Shown here one piece after another: positions 63,617 through 64,000 of a DNA stretch of 64,000 bases. The DNA is from Smallanthus sonchifolius. Taxonomy: Eukaryota > Streptophyta > Magnoliopsida > Asterales > Asteraceae. Location: assembly GCA_023525975.1 (NCBI GenBank), contig CM042030.1, positions 26,220,350 to 26,284,349 on the forward strand. Reading direction: 5' to 3'. How positions within the stretch are numbered: position 1 is the first letter of the stretch; each line of letters starts with the position of its first letter. The notes under the pieces are model-generated. The model had not been told where the DNA came from. It was given only the letters and a program-made list of their open reading frames with translations, and ran no database searches. The translations under genes were made by a program, and so were the position numbers.

Positions 63617-64000
63617 TCGGTTGTTAACTCGACAAACTTGTGTGGTGTGACCAAATTTGTCACATTTTCCACACTTGATGACTCACCGGCGTGATGATTT
63701 CCGCACTTCTTACATCTCGGTAGGCCCCTATCATACTCCTTTCTTTCCACTGTGTTGGCTGTAAAAGCCTTCATAGTTCCTTGTTTCTTAAACCCTTGTT
63801 TCCCAAATTTGTTACTTGAATTCCCCATCCACTTCCTTTTCTCCCCAGATCTACCTTCCTCATTCTCCATCCTCATAAACAATCTATTATACACTGCATC
63901 ATCCTTTAGTTTGAATGCTAAAGTTATAGCACTTTTGGCATCTATTGGATTAGATGAAGTTACCATACTGTGAATTTGAGGCGCAAGGCCCCACAGATAC
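63574..64000 (-). pseudogene. gag C-terminal region, gypsy H (runs off the window)
   Basis: Encodes SSNPIDAKSAITLAFKLKDD, KWMGNSSNKFGKQGFKKQGT and the first zinc cluster CKKCGNHHAGE, where a small deletion removes the following cysteines and shifts frame. The reading continues past 64000. Confidence 0.82.

Larger units (their letters stand above)
57005..64000 (-). mobile_element. Gypsy H: chromovirus, runs off the window
   Basis: Minus-strand element of the same family as gypsy C (about 95% identical by eye in pol). It contains 3' LTR (shared with C), integrase with chromodomain, RNase H, RT, protease and part of gag. Its gag N-terminus and 5' LTR lie beyond 64000. It has fewer lesions than C. 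Confidence 0.88.

Overview
This window is plant DNA, almost certainly from a eudicot. The two internal gene sets (a Ty3/gypsy chromovirus with a C-terminal chromodomain, and a Ty1/copia lineage with an extra gene after pol) suggest Asteraceae to me, but that is an impression from memory. I found no convincing host gene. Essentially every supported feature is part of an LTR retrotransposon, and nearly all are decayed by stops and frameshifts. Element letters below are mine.

Layout. 127-6610: copia element G, minus strand, keeping its 3' LTR, a broken third gene (ORF3) and the last codons of RNase H. 7502-15303: gypsy chromovirus A, minus, with one full 2.5 kb LTR, complete gag-pol in broken frames, a primer-binding site and only 49 bp of its second LTR, which is fused to copia B. 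15304-22775: copia B, plus, lacking its 5' half, with RT-RNase H, a long spacer, ORF3 and a 542 bp 3' LTR. B sits inside the 3' LTR of gypsy C. 22776-60101: gypsy C, minus, whose integrase is split at 25060/52658 by element D (25061-52657, plus, 5-bp target duplication GTGTT). D is a non-autonomous element with about 3.1 kb LTRs and a duplicated 181-codon ORF ending in a hydrophobic segment. The 3' LTR of D is interrupted by copia E (33006-49642, minus, target duplication TACTA). E carries gag, pol and ORF3, and its integrase is interrupted by solo LTR F (41329-44159, target duplication TTGTG). 57005-64000: gypsy H, minus, a close relative of C that shares the LTR at 57005-60101 with it and runs off the window.

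How the parts fit. The insertion order is C, then D into C, E into D and F into E; B separately entered the C LTR. A and D share LTR ends, primer-binding site, leader blocks and polypurine tract, so D looks like a parasite of the A lineage. The copia elements G, B and E share an unusual layout. Arrays of short palindromes (core GCGYACTT...AAGTRCGC) sit directly upstream of the LTR TATA box. In B and E a second array of the same palindromes sits directly upstream of a second TATA box that precedes ORF3. ORF3 itself starts just after a 3' splice-site-like sequence in all three copies. This duplicated promoter module plus ORF3 is the most interesting signal in the window.
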